This document shows positions 8,799-17,480 of a stretch of DNA of 64,000 bases, one piece after another. Both the position numbers and the translations under genes were made by a program. The stretch comes from Anaerolineae bacterium. Lineage in GTDB: Bacteria > Chloroflexota > Anaerolineae > Aggregatilineales > Phototrophicaceae. Positions within the stretch are counted from its first letter, which is position 1. Each line of letters opens with the position of its first letter. Under the pieces are notes generated by a model that made no database searches, was not told the origin of the DNA, and saw only the letters and a program-made list of their open reading frames with translations. The stretch is from NCBI GenBank assembly GCA_022822545.1, contig JAJEBE010000058.1, forward strand, positions 62,001 to 126,000, given 5' to 3'.

Positions 8799-9878
8799 TC
8801 AATTCAAAATTGTTCCGTTTGCACGCTCCTTTCCGGCCGCAGGGGCGCTACGCGGCAATGCCCGCGCGTACTGAGTAGATTCTCGCAAGACAAGCTTCGT
8901 CGGCAGCTTGATGATGCGTTCAATCTCGCTGTGTTCGGCCTGCATGCCCCGCAGGAGCAGGCGCGCCGCTGTCACGCCGAGCAGTTTCAGGTCCCGGCGG
9001 ATGGCGGTGATCGGCGGTCGATACAGGCGGGTCAAATTGATATCGTCGCAGGCGACCAAAGCGATATCGCGCCCGACGACCAAGCCGAGGTCTTGCAGGG
9101 CCATCAAGGCGCCGGCGAGGATGATGTTGCCCGCCACGATCAAGGCGGAAGGCAAAGGCCGACTCTGCAATAGCAGCAGGGCCTCGGCATAAGCGGCGCG
9201 CTCATTAAAGGATGTGAAGCGGATGAGCTCGGGGCGTTGCGGCAGGTCGGCATCCAGCAAAGCGGCTTGATAAGCCAGGAAGCGCTGCCGCGTCGGATAG
9301 AAGTCTTCCGGCCCGCCGATGAAGGCGATCTCCCGATCTCCCCGGCGGATGAGATGCGCAACCGCCTCGCGCATGCTGCTTTCATGATCCGATTGCACGG
9401 CGAAAACCAACTCATCGCTCGTCGCTTCCCGGTCCAGCATCACGGTGGGAATGCCCAGTTCTCCCAGGTAGCGCCGCGCCGGCTCAGGCGATTCGGCCGC
9501 CGACGAGACGATCAAACCGCTGACTTGACGCCGGGCCAGCAGCCGAAGGCAAGCCACATCAAGCTCCGCCTGATTGCGGGAAGACACCAGCGTGACGGCG
9601 TAACCCTTGGCCGAAAGCGCTTCCGACGCCGCTTCAAAGATCGTCGATATGACCGGGTTGGCAATCGTCCCGACCAGGAAACCGACCGAGTTCGTCTGCC
9701 CTCGCCGCAAGCCATGCGCCAGGAAGGCCGGCTGATAATCCAACTCCAGCGCCGCTGCCATAACCCGGCTCTTCAACTCCTCCGAGACGTGGGGGTAATT
9801 GTTCAAGGCGCGCGAAACCGAGCCCACCGACACCTGAGCCTGCTGCGCGACATCGTGAATCGTGACCTTTTGCGTCAA
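8799..9878 (-). CDS. LacI-family transcriptional regulator
   Basis: This protein of about 359 residues has an N-terminal LacI helix-turn-helix (VTIHDVAQQAQVSVGSVSRALN, residues 5-26), the hinge region LAHGLRRGQTNSVGFLV, and a periplasmic-binding-protein-like effector domain. The start is uncertain: TTG 9878 has AGGTCAG at good spacing and puts the HTH near the N-terminus as usual, while TTG 9896 would add six residues. A promoter (TTGACA at 9941-9946, TAAGCT at 9918-9923 on the minus strand) and an operator-like palindrome at 9902-9913 lie just upstream. It probably represses itself, the divergent cluster beginning at 10060 and perhaps the downstream transporter operon. The inducer is likely a sugar acid or oligosaccharide from the pathway. 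Confidence 0.92.
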   Translation of the reverse strand: MTQKVTIHDVAQQAQVSVGSVSRALNNYPHVSEELKSRVMAAALELDYQPAFLAHGLRRGQTNSVGFLVGTIANPVISTIFEAASEALSAKGYAVTLVSSRNQAELDVACLRLLARRQVSGLIVSSAAESPEPARRYLGELGIPTVMLDREATSDELVFAVQSDHESSMREAVAHLIRRGDREIAFIGGPEDFYPTRQRFLAYQAALLDADLPQRPELIRFTSFNERAAYAEALLLLQSRPLPSALIVAGNIILAGALMALQDLGLVVGRDIALVACDDINLTRLYRPPITAIRRDLKLLGVTAARLLLRGMQAEHSEIERIIKLPTKLVLRESTQYARALPRSAPAAGKERANGTILN

Positions 9879-9901
9879 AATCTGACCTGAATGCAAAAGC
9901 T

Positions 9902-9913
9902 GAAAACGATTTC
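9902..9913. promoter_or_regulatory. LacI-family operator O1 (GAAAACGATTTC)
   Basis: The 12-bp near-palindrome has a central CG flanked by GAAA/TTTC, the usual shape of a LacI-family operator. It lies five bases downstream of the -10 box of the regulator's own promoter, where a bound repressor would block initiation. An identical copy is at 10029-10040. Confidence 0.75.
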
Positions 9914-9917
9914 CGAC

Positions 9918-9946
9918 AGCTTAGCGCCTCCGCCGCGCTTTGTCAA
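9918..9946 (-). promoter_or_regulatory. Promoter of the LacI-type regulator
   Basis: On the minus strand a perfect TTGACA (9946-9941) and a weak TAAGCT (9923-9918) are separated by 17 bp. The transcript would start within or next to operator O1, consistent with autorepression. Confidence 0.55.
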
Positions 9947-9992
9947 ATTTTGCCCAATCAAGCTGATAGATTGCTGGCGAACACACTTGATT

Positions 9993-10020
9993 TTGACAAA
10001 ATTTGGGTAGCGGTTATACT
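9993..10020 (+). promoter_or_regulatory. Promoter of the plus-strand catabolic cluster
   Basis: A perfect TTGACA at 9993-9998 and TATACT at 10015-10020 are separated by 16 bp. The expected start falls inside operator O2, and the first gene begins at 10060 after a leader of about 30 bases. Confidence 0.75.
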
Positions 10021-10028
10021 CTGGCGCG

Positions 10029-10040
10029 GAAAACGATTTC
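10029..10040. promoter_or_regulatory. LacI-family operator O2 (GAAAACGATTTC)
   Basis: This is an exact copy of the 12-bp operator at 9902-9913, eight bases downstream of the -10 box of the plus-strand promoter. Position and sequence identity suggest that one LacI-type repressor controls both divergent units, possibly by looping across the roughly 127 bp between operator centres. Confidence 0.78.
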
Positions 10041-10059
10041 AGGCTGACGGGGCCAGTTT

Positions 10060-10983
10060 ATGAGCGATCTTAAGATGCGCGGCGGATCCTATCCCATTTT
10101 GCTGACCGCCTTTGACGAAGACGACCGACTTGACTTGCCCGCCATCGGCGCGCTGCTCGACTTCTATCGAGAGCTTGGCTTGCCCGGCGTCCTGGCGCTG
10201 GGGCAGGCCAGCGAGATGCTGTGGCTGAACGACGACGAGCGCTTCCGCGTCGCTGAATATGTGGCGCGGCATCCGCGCGGCAATCTGCTGGCGGCGACAG
10301 TCGGTAACTTCGGCATCAGCCTCGCCGAGCAAGCCCGCAGCCTTCAGCGCATCCACGACATGGGCGCGGAGGTTGTGGTGGTCGCGCTGGCGCTGCTGCC
10401 TTCGGCGGCAGGGCTGGCCGAGCAGTTGCTTGAGCTTGCCGGCCTGGTCAAGCCGGAGCTGCGCCTGGGCGTCTACGAAATCCCCCAGCCGGAGCATCGC
10501 TTGCTCAACCCGGCGGAAGTGGGCGCGATCGCGCGCAGCGGACGCTACCATTTCATGAAAGACACCTGCCGCCAGCTTGAGCCTTTCAGCGCGAAAGTCA
10601 AAGCGGCGGAAGGCAGTAATCTCAAGATCTATCAAGCCAACCTGGCTGTGCTGCCGCCGTCGATGGAAGCGGGCGGCGCTGGCTTCTGCGGCTGGCTGCC
10701 CATCGTCGCGCCCGAGTTATGCGAACAGGTCTGCGACTTGTCGCTGCCGGCGGAGTTGCGGCGGCGCGCCCATGACAAGCTGGTGGCCTTCAACGAGGTG
10801 ATGATCGCGCAGGGCTTCCCCGCTTCGGCGAAATATATCCTGGCCCGGCGCGGCATAGCGATCCAGCCTTTCAGCCGCGAGCCGGCGGCGCGGAAGTTCT
10901 TTGCGGGGGATAGGGCAGCGCTGGATGCCTTCATCGACGCGGAACAGCCCTTCCGCCCCATCACGCTGGCCGAGAGAGCCTGA
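10060..10983 (+). CDS. DapA-family lyase, second copy
   Basis: This 307-residue TIM-barrel aldolase is only distantly similar to the copy at 1796-2743. The Schiff-base lysine is about K167 (YHFMKDTC) and the tyrosine about Y139 (GVYEIPQP). The usual GTTGE loop is replaced by GQASEML, suggesting a different substrate. It is the first gene after the LacI-controlled promoter and precedes the sulfatase by seven bases. It probably cleaves a 2-keto-3-deoxy acid made by a dehydratase of the same locus. Two divergent DapA copies in adjoining operons imply two different keto-acid substrates. Confidence 0.83.
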   Translation: MSDLKMRGGSYPILLTAFDEDDRLDLPAIGALLDFYRELGLPGVLALGQASEMLWLNDDERFRVAEYVARHPRGNLLAATVGNFGISLAEQARSLQRIHDMGAEVVVVALALLPSAAGLAEQLLELAGLVKPELRLGVYEIPQPEHRLLNPAEVGAIARSGRYHFMKDTCRQLEPFSAKVKAAEGSNLKIYQANLAVLPPSMEAGGAGFCGWLPIVAPELCEQVCDLSLPAELRRRAHDKLVAFNEVMIAQGFPASAKYILARRGIAIQPFSREPAARKFFAGDRAALDAFIDAEQPFRPITLAERA

Positions 10984-10990
10984 AGCTCTT

Positions 10991-12358
10991 ATGCCGCCAA
11001 ATATCATCGTATTCTTCAGCGATGACCACGCGCAGTGGGCGCTGCCACCCTACGGCAACAGCGAGATCAACGCCCCAAATATCACGCATCTGGCGGAGAC
11101 GGGCGCCCTCATGCGAAACGCGTTCACGCCCTGCCCGGTTTGCTCGCCGGCGCGCGCTTCTTTCTGGACCGGGCTTTACCCGTCGCAGCACGGCGTACAC
11201 GATCACCTGGCCGAGGACGATGACGCGGTGGGCGCCACCGATTGGCTGGCGGGCATTCCCACGCTTGCCGAGCGCCTGCATGAGGCCGGCTACAGGACCG
11301 CGCTGAGCGGCAAGTGGCATTGCGGCGCGGGTGAACTGCCCAAACCCGGCTTTGACTTCTGGCACAGCGCCTGGCGCAAGACGCCCAAGTATTTCACTCT
11401 GACCAACAAGTACAGTGAGCAGGGCCGGGTGGTGGAACGAAGCGGTTACGACAGTCAAATCATCACCGACGCCGCCATCGACTTCCTGCGGACCCGCGAC
11501 CGCGATATGCCATTCTTCCTCTTTATCGGCTACGCCACGACGCACAATCCCTGGATCAACCGCCCCGAGCGCCTGGTCTCGCATTATCGCAAGGCGAGTT
11601 TCCGCGACATGCCTGAGGACATTCCCTTCCCGTTTGGGGATGCGGGTACGCATCCGATCGCGCCGGCTGACCCGCAGGAAGCGCGGGCGCAGTATTATGC
11701 CTCAGTGACGATGATTGACGAGGGGGTCGGGCGGGTGTTGGATGAGTTGGTCGCGCAGCGGCAAGGCGAGCGCACGCTCATCGTCTATACTTCCGATCAC
11801 GGCTCGAATCTGGGGCATCATGGCATCTGGGGCAAGGGCAACGGCAGTGAGCCGCTGAATATGCTGGAGGAGTCGATACGCGTGCCGCTGATTTTGAATT
11901 GTCCGGACATCATCGACGCGGGGCAGCGCCGCGCCGAGTTTGTCAACCACTGCGATCTCTTCATGACCTTGCTTGATTTCGCCGAGTGCAAGCCCGCTGA
12001 CACATCGCATTACCCTGGACGCAGCTTTGCGCCGCAACTCACCGGCGCGGAAGACAGCCCTTGGCGCAATATCGCCATCTGTGAATACGGTCCCACCCGC
12101 GCCATCCGCGACGAGCGCTACAAGCTGGTCCTCCGTTACGCTGGCGGCGGGAATCTGCTGCATGATTTACAAGCCGACCCGCGCGAGACTGTCAACCTTT
12201 ATCAAGACGCCGACCAGCGCGGGCGTGTCGAATCCATGACGGCGGCCTTGGAACGTTTCTTCGCTGAATACGAGGTTCCGCAAAACAGCGGCTTGCGTGG
12301 GGACGCCCTGCCCGTTCACAATCGGCGCGAGGCCTGGCGCAGGAGGCGCGCAATATAA
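10991..12358 (+). CDS. Sulfatase (type I, formylglycine-dependent)
   Basis: This 455-residue member of the alkaline phosphatase superfamily begins MPPNIIVFFSDDH, with metal ligands D11 and D12. The formylglycine signature CSPAR has C51 as the residue to be modified and R55 as its partner. The later TSDHGSNLGHHGIWGKGN segment carries further metal ligands. There is no signal peptide, so it probably desulfates an imported substrate in the cytoplasm; an anaerobic or aerobic formylglycine-generating enzyme must be encoded elsewhere. The start at 10991 was preferred because the 30 upstream in-frame codons overlap the previous gene. The stop overlaps the next ATG by one base. Confidence 0.9.
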   Translation: MPPNIIVFFSDDHAQWALPPYGNSEINAPNITHLAETGALMRNAFTPCPVCSPARASFWTGLYPSQHGVHDHLAEDDDAVGATDWLAGIPTLAERLHEAGYRTALSGKWHCGAGELPKPGFDFWHSAWRKTPKYFTLTNKYSEQGRVVERSGYDSQIITDAAIDFLRTRDRDMPFFLFIGYATTHNPWINRPERLVSHYRKASFRDMPEDIPFPFGDAGTHPIAPADPQEARAQYYASVTMIDEGVGRVLDELVAQRQGERTLIVYTSDHGSNLGHHGIWGKGNGSEPLNMLEESIRVPLILNCPDIIDAGQRRAEFVNHCDLFMTLLDFAECKPADTSHYPGRSFAPQLTGAEDSPWRNIAICEYGPTRAIRDERYKLVLRYAGGGNLLHDLQADPRETVNLYQDADQRGRVESMTAALERFFAEYEVPQNSGLRGDALPVHNRREAWRRRRAI

Positions 12359-13524
12359 TGAGAATCACCGCCATTCACGATCTGGTCGTACCCATCAAGT
12401 CATCTATTCGCAATGCCTTCATCGATTTCTCGCAGATGACCGTCTCCATCGTCGGCATTCGCAGCGATGTCATCCGCGACGGGGAGCCGGTAATCGGCTA
12501 CGGCTTCAATTCCAACGGGCGTTATTCGCAGAGCGGCATCTTGCGCGATCGCTTCATCCCGCGTCTGCTCAAAGCTGATCCGGAGGCGCTGCTGAGCGAG
12601 GAGGGGAATAACTTCGACCCCGCCAAGGCCTGGAACATTATGATGGCGAATGAGAAACCCGGCGGCCACGGCGAGCGTTCGGTCGCGGTCGGCGTGCTGG
12701 ATATGGCGCTCTGGGACTTGGCCGCCAAGATCGAGGGCTTGCCGCTCTATCAACTTCTCGGGCGGCGTTATCGCGGCGGCGCGGTCGATGAGCGAGTCTT
12801 CATCTACGCCGCCGGTGGTTACTATTATCCCGGCAAGGGAGTCGTGGCCCTGCAAGATGAAATCAAGACCTACCTCGATATGGGCTATAAAAATGTCAAA
12901 ATCAAGATCGGCGGCGCATCGCTGGATGAAGATCGGCGGCGGATCGAGGCGGTCCTGGATGTGGTCGGCGAGGGATCTGCGTTAGCGGTTGACGCCAACG
13001 GTCGCTTTGATCTCAAACGCGCCCTGCAATATGCCGAGGCGCTGGAGCCTTATGACCTCTTCTGGTACGAAGAAGCCGGCGATCCGCTGGATTACCTGTT
13101 GAATGCCGCCCTGGCGCGCGCGACGAGCTTGCCACTGGCCACCGGCGAAAACCTCTTCTCGACGATCGATGCGGCCAATCTCATCCGCTACGGCGGAATG
13201 CGCCCGCAGTTGGACTTCCTGCAATTCGACCCGGCGCTGAGCTACGGGCTGGTCGAATACCTGCGCACGCTGGACATGCTGGCCGAGTACGGTTGGTCGC
13301 CGCGGCGCTGCATCCCCCACGGGGGACATCAGTTCGCCCTGCATATCGCGGCGGGCTTGGGCCTCTTCGGCAACGAATCCTACCCGCATGTCTTCCAGCC
13401 CTTCGGCGGCTTCGGCGATAATATCCCGGTCAGCGACGGGCGCATCCAACCGCCGCAAGTTCCGGGCATCGGCTTCGAGCTCAAAGCGGATTTGATGGCT
13501 GAACTGAACAGGCTTTTCAATTAG
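12358..13524 (+). CDS. tarD: D-tartrate dehydratase-like enolase-superfamily enzyme
   Basis: This protein has 388 residues, against about 389 for the characterised Bradyrhizobium D-tartrate dehydratase, and from memory it is similar along the whole length. Key positions correspond with an offset of one: K183 (KIKIGG), D212 (VDANGRF), E238/E239 (FWYEEAG), E264 (TGENLFS) and H321 (IPHGGHQ). The NEKPGGHGERSVAVG segment near residue 98 and the FQPFGGF segment near the C-terminus are hallmarks of this subgroup. AGGAGG precedes the start, which overlaps the sulfatase stop. Tartrate would give oxaloacetate; next to an aldolase and a sulfatase the natural substrate may be another hydroxy acid from sugar breakdown. 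Confidence 0.85.
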   Translation: MRITAIHDLVVPIKSSIRNAFIDFSQMTVSIVGIRSDVIRDGEPVIGYGFNSNGRYSQSGILRDRFIPRLLKADPEALLSEEGNNFDPAKAWNIMMANEKPGGHGERSVAVGVLDMALWDLAAKIEGLPLYQLLGRRYRGGAVDERVFIYAAGGYYYPGKGVVALQDEIKTYLDMGYKNVKIKIGGASLDEDRRRIEAVLDVVGEGSALAVDANGRFDLKRALQYAEALEPYDLFWYEEAGDPLDYLLNAALARATSLPLATGENLFSTIDAANLIRYGGMRPQLDFLQFDPALSYGLVEYLRTLDMLAEYGWSPRRCIPHGGHQFALHIAAGLGLFGNESYPHVFQPFGGFGDNIPVSDGRIQPPQVPGIGFELKADLMAELNRLFN

Positions 13525-13565
13525 GATATGTCCTCGGTGCTTAAAATAATGGAACGGAATCCCTC

Positions 13566-14360
13566 GTGTCTGATAGCGGCTTGAAGTTTACCGTGCCCAT
13601 CAACTTCGTCACCTTCTACATGGATGTGACCGATCGGACGATGGCGGATATCCACCGGACCACCTCGACCATCACCGTCACCGAGCCGCATCGTTACATC
13701 CGGACCATGTTCGCTTCGGCGCGGCGCTTTCATCCCGGCTGCCGCAGCATCATCCTCAGCGACCGCGCCACCCCCTTCCCGCCTGGGGACGATATCGAGG
13801 TCATCCGCAACGACCTCGACCGGCAGCAGCCGATGCTTTCGCGCTCGATCGCCTGGTTGGATTACCTCCGCGGCGCCGACGGGCATACGATCTTTCTCGA
13901 TAGCGATCTGCTCATCAATGGCGACCTGGCCCATGTCTTCGCGGCGGACTTCGCCGTCGCGTTGACCTACCGCGATGGCGACAAGAAGTGGCCCATCAAC
14001 GCCGGCGTCAACTTCGCGCATGGCGCCCGCCTGGATGAAGCGGCGGCATTCCACGAGACCTGGCTGAATGAATTTCGCCGCGGCCATGGCGAGCGAAGCG
14101 TCTGGGGCGGCGATCAGGACACCTTGCGCGAGCTATTCGCCGCGGTCGATTTCGCCCGCGAAGACAGCTTCAACTGGCGCTTGGGCGGGCTGGACATCTG
14201 CTTCCTGCCTTGCGCGCGCTACAATTTCTCGACGGCGCGCGCGCATGAAATGGACGGCTATTATCCGGACGCCAAAGTGCTGCATTTCAAAGGCAAACGC
14301 AAACCTTTCATGCTGCCGTATTGGCGCAACTATCTCATGCGAGAGAAGGCGGAAGGATAA
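13566..14360 (+). CDS. GT8-like glycosyltransferase (GT-A fold)
   Basis: This 264-residue protein is read from GTG 13566; no in-frame ATG lies upstream. FLDSDLLINGDL near residues 114-125 is a D-x-D metal/nucleotide-sugar motif. WGGDQDTL and the late VLHFKGKRKPF segment match the conserved ends of GT8-type transferases, in which His-x-x-Gly contacts the nucleotide. It has no signal peptide or membrane segment. It lies 41 bp after the dehydratase and three bp before the large lyase-like gene. A synthetic glycosyltransferase inside a catabolic operon is unexpected. It could act in phosphate-free transfer or storage, or be a diverged family with another role. Confidence 0.6.
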   Translation: MSDSGLKFTVPINFVTFYMDVTDRTMADIHRTTSTITVTEPHRYIRTMFASARRFHPGCRSIILSDRATPFPPGDDIEVIRNDLDRQQPMLSRSIAWLDYLRGADGHTIFLDSDLLINGDLAHVFAADFAVALTYRDGDKKWPINAGVNFAHGARLDEAAAFHETWLNEFRRGHGERSVWGGDQDTLRELFAAVDFAREDSFNWRLGGLDICFLPCARYNFSTARAHEMDGYYPDAKVLHFKGKRKPFMLPYWRNYLMREKAEG

Positions 14361-14363
14361 GCG

Positions 14364-17300
14364 ATGGAAGCAATTCCCCACATCGACATCAGCGAGCCGG
14401 CGCGTATTCAAGCGCTGCTGGACGATCCGCGGAACTTCAGTTGGCGCGCTATCGATAGCGAGACGCTCGATACCTGGAGTCCCGATCTCGGCTTGACCGC
14501 CTACCCGCAGCCTAGCGTCTACCGCGCCGGCGCGGTGGCAAGCTCAGGCATCTCGTCCACCTTGCGCCATCGCTTCTGGCAGACGATTGAGGACCAAGCC
14601 GACCACACCGGTACGCGCTACATCGGCATCGTAATTTACCTGGCGGCGGGAGAAAATACGTCGATGGAGTTGCAGTTGGCGAGCCATGTGATTGGCCGCG
14701 TCGAGCCGGGTAAGGGCGATAATCGCGTACATCTCATCGTTGTCGACAAGCCGGTGGAATTCATCGGCGAGATGGAGATCTTCCAGTTGACCGCGCCGGG
14801 TCCGGGCACGTATCGCATCGAGCATTTTGTGCTTCTGCATGAGCGGCCGGAGGCGAGCCGGGTCCCGCCGGAAATCCGTAACTTGAGCGTCGCGCCTATG
14901 CCGGGCACTGGTCCAAGCTGGCAAGCCGGACTGCAATTTGTCACCTCATCAGCTGCGCGCGCCGAGTTGCGCGTCAAGGCCGTCGCAGGCCCCGATTGCC
15001 TCCGGCAGACGGGCGAAGCGGCTCGCTTGCACAATTTCCGCGTCAGTGACTTGACCGCCAACCGCGAGTTCGAAGCGACAATCGTCGCTACAGACCCCGC
15101 TGGCGAAAGCGCTGAGCGCAGGATCCGCTTTGCCACAGCGATGCAATCCCCGCCTCCTCCCCAAGCGTTGACCGTACCGCTTGAACTCTTTAATCCATTG
15201 TGCGTCGAGCTTGCTGGCTTGCCGCTCTTATTTGGATTGCCCTTTGCCCGAGGCGCAATGCCGCGGATCGAGCGCTGTGAATTGCGCGTCGGTGAAGAGA
15301 GGCTGGCGGCAATCGCAAAACCCATAAGCCGCTGGCAGGACGGGTCGCTGCGCTGGGCGCTGATCGAGACGCGCATGCCAGCGGCGCTGAACGGGGCGCA
15401 ATCTGTAATTGTCAACGGTCATATAAACGCCCTCGGCGAAAACGTGTTTCAAGCCGAGCAGCACGCTGGCAATACAGCCCGGCTGATCTTGGAGGACGGC
15501 AAGCCGGTTCTAGTGACGCGCGCTGGCGAGCGCTTGTCTCCGGCGGGCTTGCGCTTCACTGCCGTTTTGGCAAATGGCATGGAGTTGCGCGCCAGCGAAA
15601 TCCGCCGCGTCTTACGCGAGTCGACTAGCGCGCTGTCTTTTGAAATCGACCACGAAGACGAAAATGGCGTCGCCCATCTGCGCAGCAAAATCCGTTTGCG
15701 AACATTTCCCGGTCAGTCCTTCTTCAAACTCCACCACCGCCTCGAAGTCATCAGCCCGGCGTTGGCGCCCGCGGCCGCCGGCGGCGACTTGCCCGCTGAG
15801 TGCAGCGACGCGATGCGCGAGAACATCGTCGGCGTTAGCGGCGAAGAAAGTACCCTGCTCAAGCTGCGCTCCTTCTCGCTCAACATCCCCTATGAAGGCG
15901 TCAGGGTTGTGCGACACAGGGGCGAAACCTGGCAACTGGACGGCAACGATTGGCAGCTCCTCCACGACCACGATCTGGCGCACGAGATCAACGGCGACAT
16001 CCGCGAAGATCGCGCGCCCGGTCACATCTGCGTCGACGGCGACTCGGGCCTGCTCGGCATCGGCGTCCGCAACTTCTGGCAGACCTATCCCAAAGCGCTC
16101 ACGGTCGGCAGCGGCAGCATCGACATCGGCCTCTTCCCCCAGCGCGGCGGACGCGACCTGCCCGGCGATGAAGACGCATGGCACCGCCTCTACTTCTGGC
16201 TCGATGAAGACGGCTACAAACTCAAGGCGGGCATGGCGCTGAGCAGCGAAATCCTCATCGACTTCGGCGGCGAGAATCCGGCCGTTTTCGACTGGCTGGA
16301 GAATCCCGCCCTGGCCCGCCCCCACATCGACTACCTAAACAGCACCGGCGCGCTCAATCCCATCGGCGCTCGGGCGGGCTCGCCGCTGCCGGATTACGAC
16401 GCGCTGACAGACCGCGCTATCGACTCCTTCTATAAAGACCGCGAGCATTTCCGCGCCTACGGGCAGGTCAACCTCGGCGACTGGTACGGCGAAAGCGCCT
16501 GGTCCTGGGGCAACAATGAATACGATCCGAGCTACTGCGCTTATACCGAGTTTCTCCGCGGTGGGGATCCGCGCTGGGCGCGCTGGGCGGCGGAAGCGGC
16601 GCGTCACCTCGCCGATATCGACACGGTTAACTTCTCTTCCGATGCAAGCGAGATCGGCGGGCAGTCCATGCACATGCCCGGGCACCTCGGCGGCTACCTC
16701 CCCCCTTACTTCCGCAGCAAGATGGGCGGCACCAAATCTATCCCCTCGCATACCTGGGTCGAGGGACCGCTGCTGCACTTCCTGCTCACCGGCGACCAGG
16801 CGGTCTACGACTCCCTGCGGAAGACCAAGGACTGGCTCTTGCAGCGCCGGTTCTTCGATTATTACGACTTCAGCAACGCCCGCGAAGCCGGCTGGCATCT
16901 GATTCACCTCTGCGCTTTGGCCGACTCGCTGGACGACGCCGACTGCCTCAACGCGGCGAGCATCATCGTCGAGCGCGTCCTGGAGCGGCAGGAGCCCGAA
17001 GGCGGCTGGATGCGCAACCTGGGCGAACCGCATTGCGGCTGCGGCTATCCACGCTGCCGCGGCGAAGCCGGTTTCATGGTCGGCGTTTTGCTCTCCGGCT
17101 TGAAGCGCTATCATCATCTGACCGGCGATGACGCGGTTGCGGAGGCCATCATCGGCGGCGCGCGCTGGCTGATACGGCATACTTTCGATGAGGCCAGCGG
17201 CCACTTCCGCTACACTTCCTGCCCGAACCGCACGCTCGGCGGCACCTTCCAGCATACGCAGTACGTGCTGGAGGCGCTGGCATCAGCTTGGGAGCTCGGC

Positions 17301-17480
17301 GGCGATGCCGAGATCGGGGCTTACCTGCGTGCCGGTTTGCCGACCATCGGCATGTTCCCGGGCGGCCTCGACCACCTGGGCTTGGGCAAGGCGCTGTCCC
17401 AACAGATGCGCTACGTGCCCACCATCATCGCTGCGCTTGAAAGACGGCCCTTAGACTCTGTGGAGGCGACAAATGACTGA
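14364..17480 (+). CDS. Large exo-rhamnogalacturonan lyase-like protein (PL26/YetA-like)
   Basis: This 1038-residue protein has no signal peptide. Residues about 1-165 are unassigned beta-rich sequence. About 168-265 looks like a fibronectin III domain (PPEIRNLSVAPMPG to ERRIRFAT). About 270-360 resembles the RIFT-barrel start of PcRGLX/YetA proteins (LFGLPFARGAMPRIE, then WQDGSLRWALIET). Next comes a beta-sandwich region to about 600, and from about 640 to the end an alpha/alpha toroid rich in Trp, Tyr and His (for example HMPGHLGGYLPPYF and GCGYPRCRGEAGF). Together this fits a polysaccharide lyase of the rhamnogalacturonan exo-acting type. The call rests on remembered family patterns; a six-hairpin glycoside hydrolase of another family is the main alternative. 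Confidence 0.6.
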   Translation: MEAIPHIDISEPARIQALLDDPRNFSWRAIDSETLDTWSPDLGLTAYPQPSVYRAGAVASSGISSTLRHRFWQTIEDQADHTGTRYIGIVIYLAAGENTSMELQLASHVIGRVEPGKGDNRVHLIVVDKPVEFIGEMEIFQLTAPGPGTYRIEHFVLLHERPEASRVPPEIRNLSVAPMPGTGPSWQAGLQFVTSSAARAELRVKAVAGPDCLRQTGEAARLHNFRVSDLTANREFEATIVATDPAGESAERRIRFATAMQSPPPPQALTVPLELFNPLCVELAGLPLLFGLPFARGAMPRIERCELRVGEERLAAIAKPISRWQDGSLRWALIETRMPAALNGAQSVIVNGHINALGENVFQAEQHAGNTARLILEDGKPVLVTRAGERLSPAGLRFTAVLANGMELRASEIRRVLRESTSALSFEIDHEDENGVAHLRSKIRLRTFPGQSFFKLHHRLEVISPALAPAAAGGDLPAECSDAMRENIVGVSGEESTLLKLRSFSLNIPYEGVRVVRHRGETWQLDGNDWQLLHDHDLAHEINGDIREDRAPGHICVDGDSGLLGIGVRNFWQTYPKALTVGSGSIDIGLFPQRGGRDLPGDEDAWHRLYFWLDEDGYKLKAGMALSSEILIDFGGENPAVFDWLENPALARPHIDYLNSTGALNPIGARAGSPLPDYDALTDRAIDSFYKDREHFRAYGQVNLGDWYGESAWSWGNNEYDPSYCAYTEFLRGGDPRWARWAAEAARHLADIDTVNFSSDASEIGGQSMHMPGHLGGYLPPYFRSKMGGTKSIPSHTWVEGPLLHFLLTGDQAVYDSLRKTKDWLLQRRFFDYYDFSNAREAGWHLIHLCALADSLDDADCLNAASIIVERVLERQEPEGGWMRNLGEPHCGCGYPRCRGEAGFMVGVLLSGLKRYHHLTGDDAVAEAIIGGARWLIRHTFDEASGHFRYTSCPNRTLGGTFQHTQYVLEALASAWELGGDAEIGAYLRAGLPTIGMFPGGLDHLGLGKALSQQMRYVPTIIAALERRPLDSVEATND

